The notes under the pieces: generated by a model | Databases searched by the model: none | What the model saw: the letters and a program-made list of their open reading frames with translations, nothing else | Told to the model about the DNA's origin: nothing | In this document: positions 34,675 through 34,868 of the stretch, one piece after another | Layout of the letters: each line of letters begins with the position of its first letter | Position numbering within the stretch: the stretch's first letter is position 1 | NCBI GenBank assembly: GCA_910585445.1 | Contig: CAJUEK010000020.1 | Location: forward strand, 1 to 34,868 | Origin: an uncultured Bacteroidales bacterium | Lineage (GTDB): Bacteria > Bacteroidota > Bacteroidia > Bacteroidales > UBA932 | DNA length: 34,868 nucleotides | Direction of reading: 5' to 3' | Made by a program: the position numbers and the translations under genes

Positions 34675-34868
34675 CTATTTCAATTTGTCCTCAATGACAG
34701 TGCAGAACTCGTCAAGAGTCTTTATCGTCTTGAAGTCGGCAGCCTCAAGCTTGAATCCGAAATTCTCTTCAACAAGCACAACTATATCGACTATCTCAAG
34801 AGAGTCTATGCCCATGTCTTCCCTGAGCCTTGACTCCGGAAATATCTTGTCTTCGTCTATCTCAAGCT
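34675..34868 (-). CDS. Acyl carrier protein 2, partial at the right window edge
   Basis: The last 63 codons of an ACP are present and the N-terminus is outside the window. The phosphopantetheine site is MGIDSLEIVDIV. It is followed by the recognition helix and a LEAADFKTIKTLDEF end, closing at TAG (34677-34675). A second ACP in the cluster is typical of aryl polyene loci, which use two. The operon evidently continues to the right. Confidence 0.9.
   Translation of the reverse strand, partial: LEIDEDKIFPESRLREDMGIDSLEIVDIVVLVEENFGFKLEAADFKTIKTLDEFCTVIEDKLK

Noticed and set aside
18284..34868. Dialkylresorcinol genes (DarA/DarB) of true flexirubin loci.
   Set aside because: No KAS III-like DarB or DarA cyclase is present; all condensing enzymes here are FabF-like. 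They could lie beyond the edge.
1..34868. CRISPR arrays, tRNA or rRNA genes, insertion sequences.
   Set aside because: Intergenic gaps are short, no regularly spaced repeats were seen, and no tRNA or rRNA pattern or IS ends were recognised. The Rpn gene is a chromosomal nuclease family without terminal repeats.

Overview
The window looks like chromosomal DNA of a member of the Bacteroidota, probably order Bacteroidales. The signs are Bacteroidetes-type promoters (a TTTG-like -33 box, about 20 bases, then TAnnTTTG), the long 627-residue PurF variant, a NagB-like/PIG-L fusion protein, few strong Shine-Dalgarno sites, and a polyene cluster with the gene content known from this phylum. I cannot name the genus.

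Left part, housekeeping (1-18272). A CreD-family membrane protein ends in a strong hairpin terminator. Then come sbcD and sbcC (Mre11/Rad50-type nuclease) and a GNAT acetyltransferase. An Rpn-family nuclease lies convergent to these. Next on the minus strand is purF-carA-carB (purine and pyrimidine entry steps using glutamine amide nitrogen), preceded by guaA. A promoter region divergent from guaA drives a two-gene plus-strand operon: a NagB-like/PIG-L fusion whose deaminase site is degenerate, and an intact glucosamine-6-phosphate deaminase. An inverted repeat at 18211-18272 separates this half from the rest.

Right part, one biosynthetic locus (18284 to beyond 34868, all minus strand). It is a tightly packed, translationally coupled gene train resembling an aryl polyene/flexirubin-type type II polyketide cluster, and it is cut by the right edge. 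In transcription order it holds: ACP (partial), LpxL-like acyltransferase, FabZ-like protein 2, ketosynthase C, a half-size ketosynthase-like protein, ACP, ketosynthase B, chain-length-factor-like protein, ArnE-like small membrane protein, LolA-like periplasmic protein, FabZ-like protein 1, GT2 glycosyltransferase, a giant MMPL exporter/PlsC acyltransferase/methyltransferase-like fusion, a CrtI-like FAD oxidoreductase, a PaaK-like CoA/ACP ligase, ketosynthase A and a FabG-like ketoreductase.

Proposed logic (inference): the ligase loads an aromatic starter. The ketosynthases, ketoreductase and dehydratase pair build a conjugated polyene on ACPs. Acyltransferases and the glycosyltransferase attach it to a lipid or sugar carrier, and the MMPL and LolA-like proteins move it to the outer membrane. 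The most notable details are two dehydratase homologues with complementary missing catalytic residues, a half ketosynthase, a catalytically empty CLF, and the three-domain exporter whose last domain looks cut short. The cluster type is known; these details are what deserve a second look.
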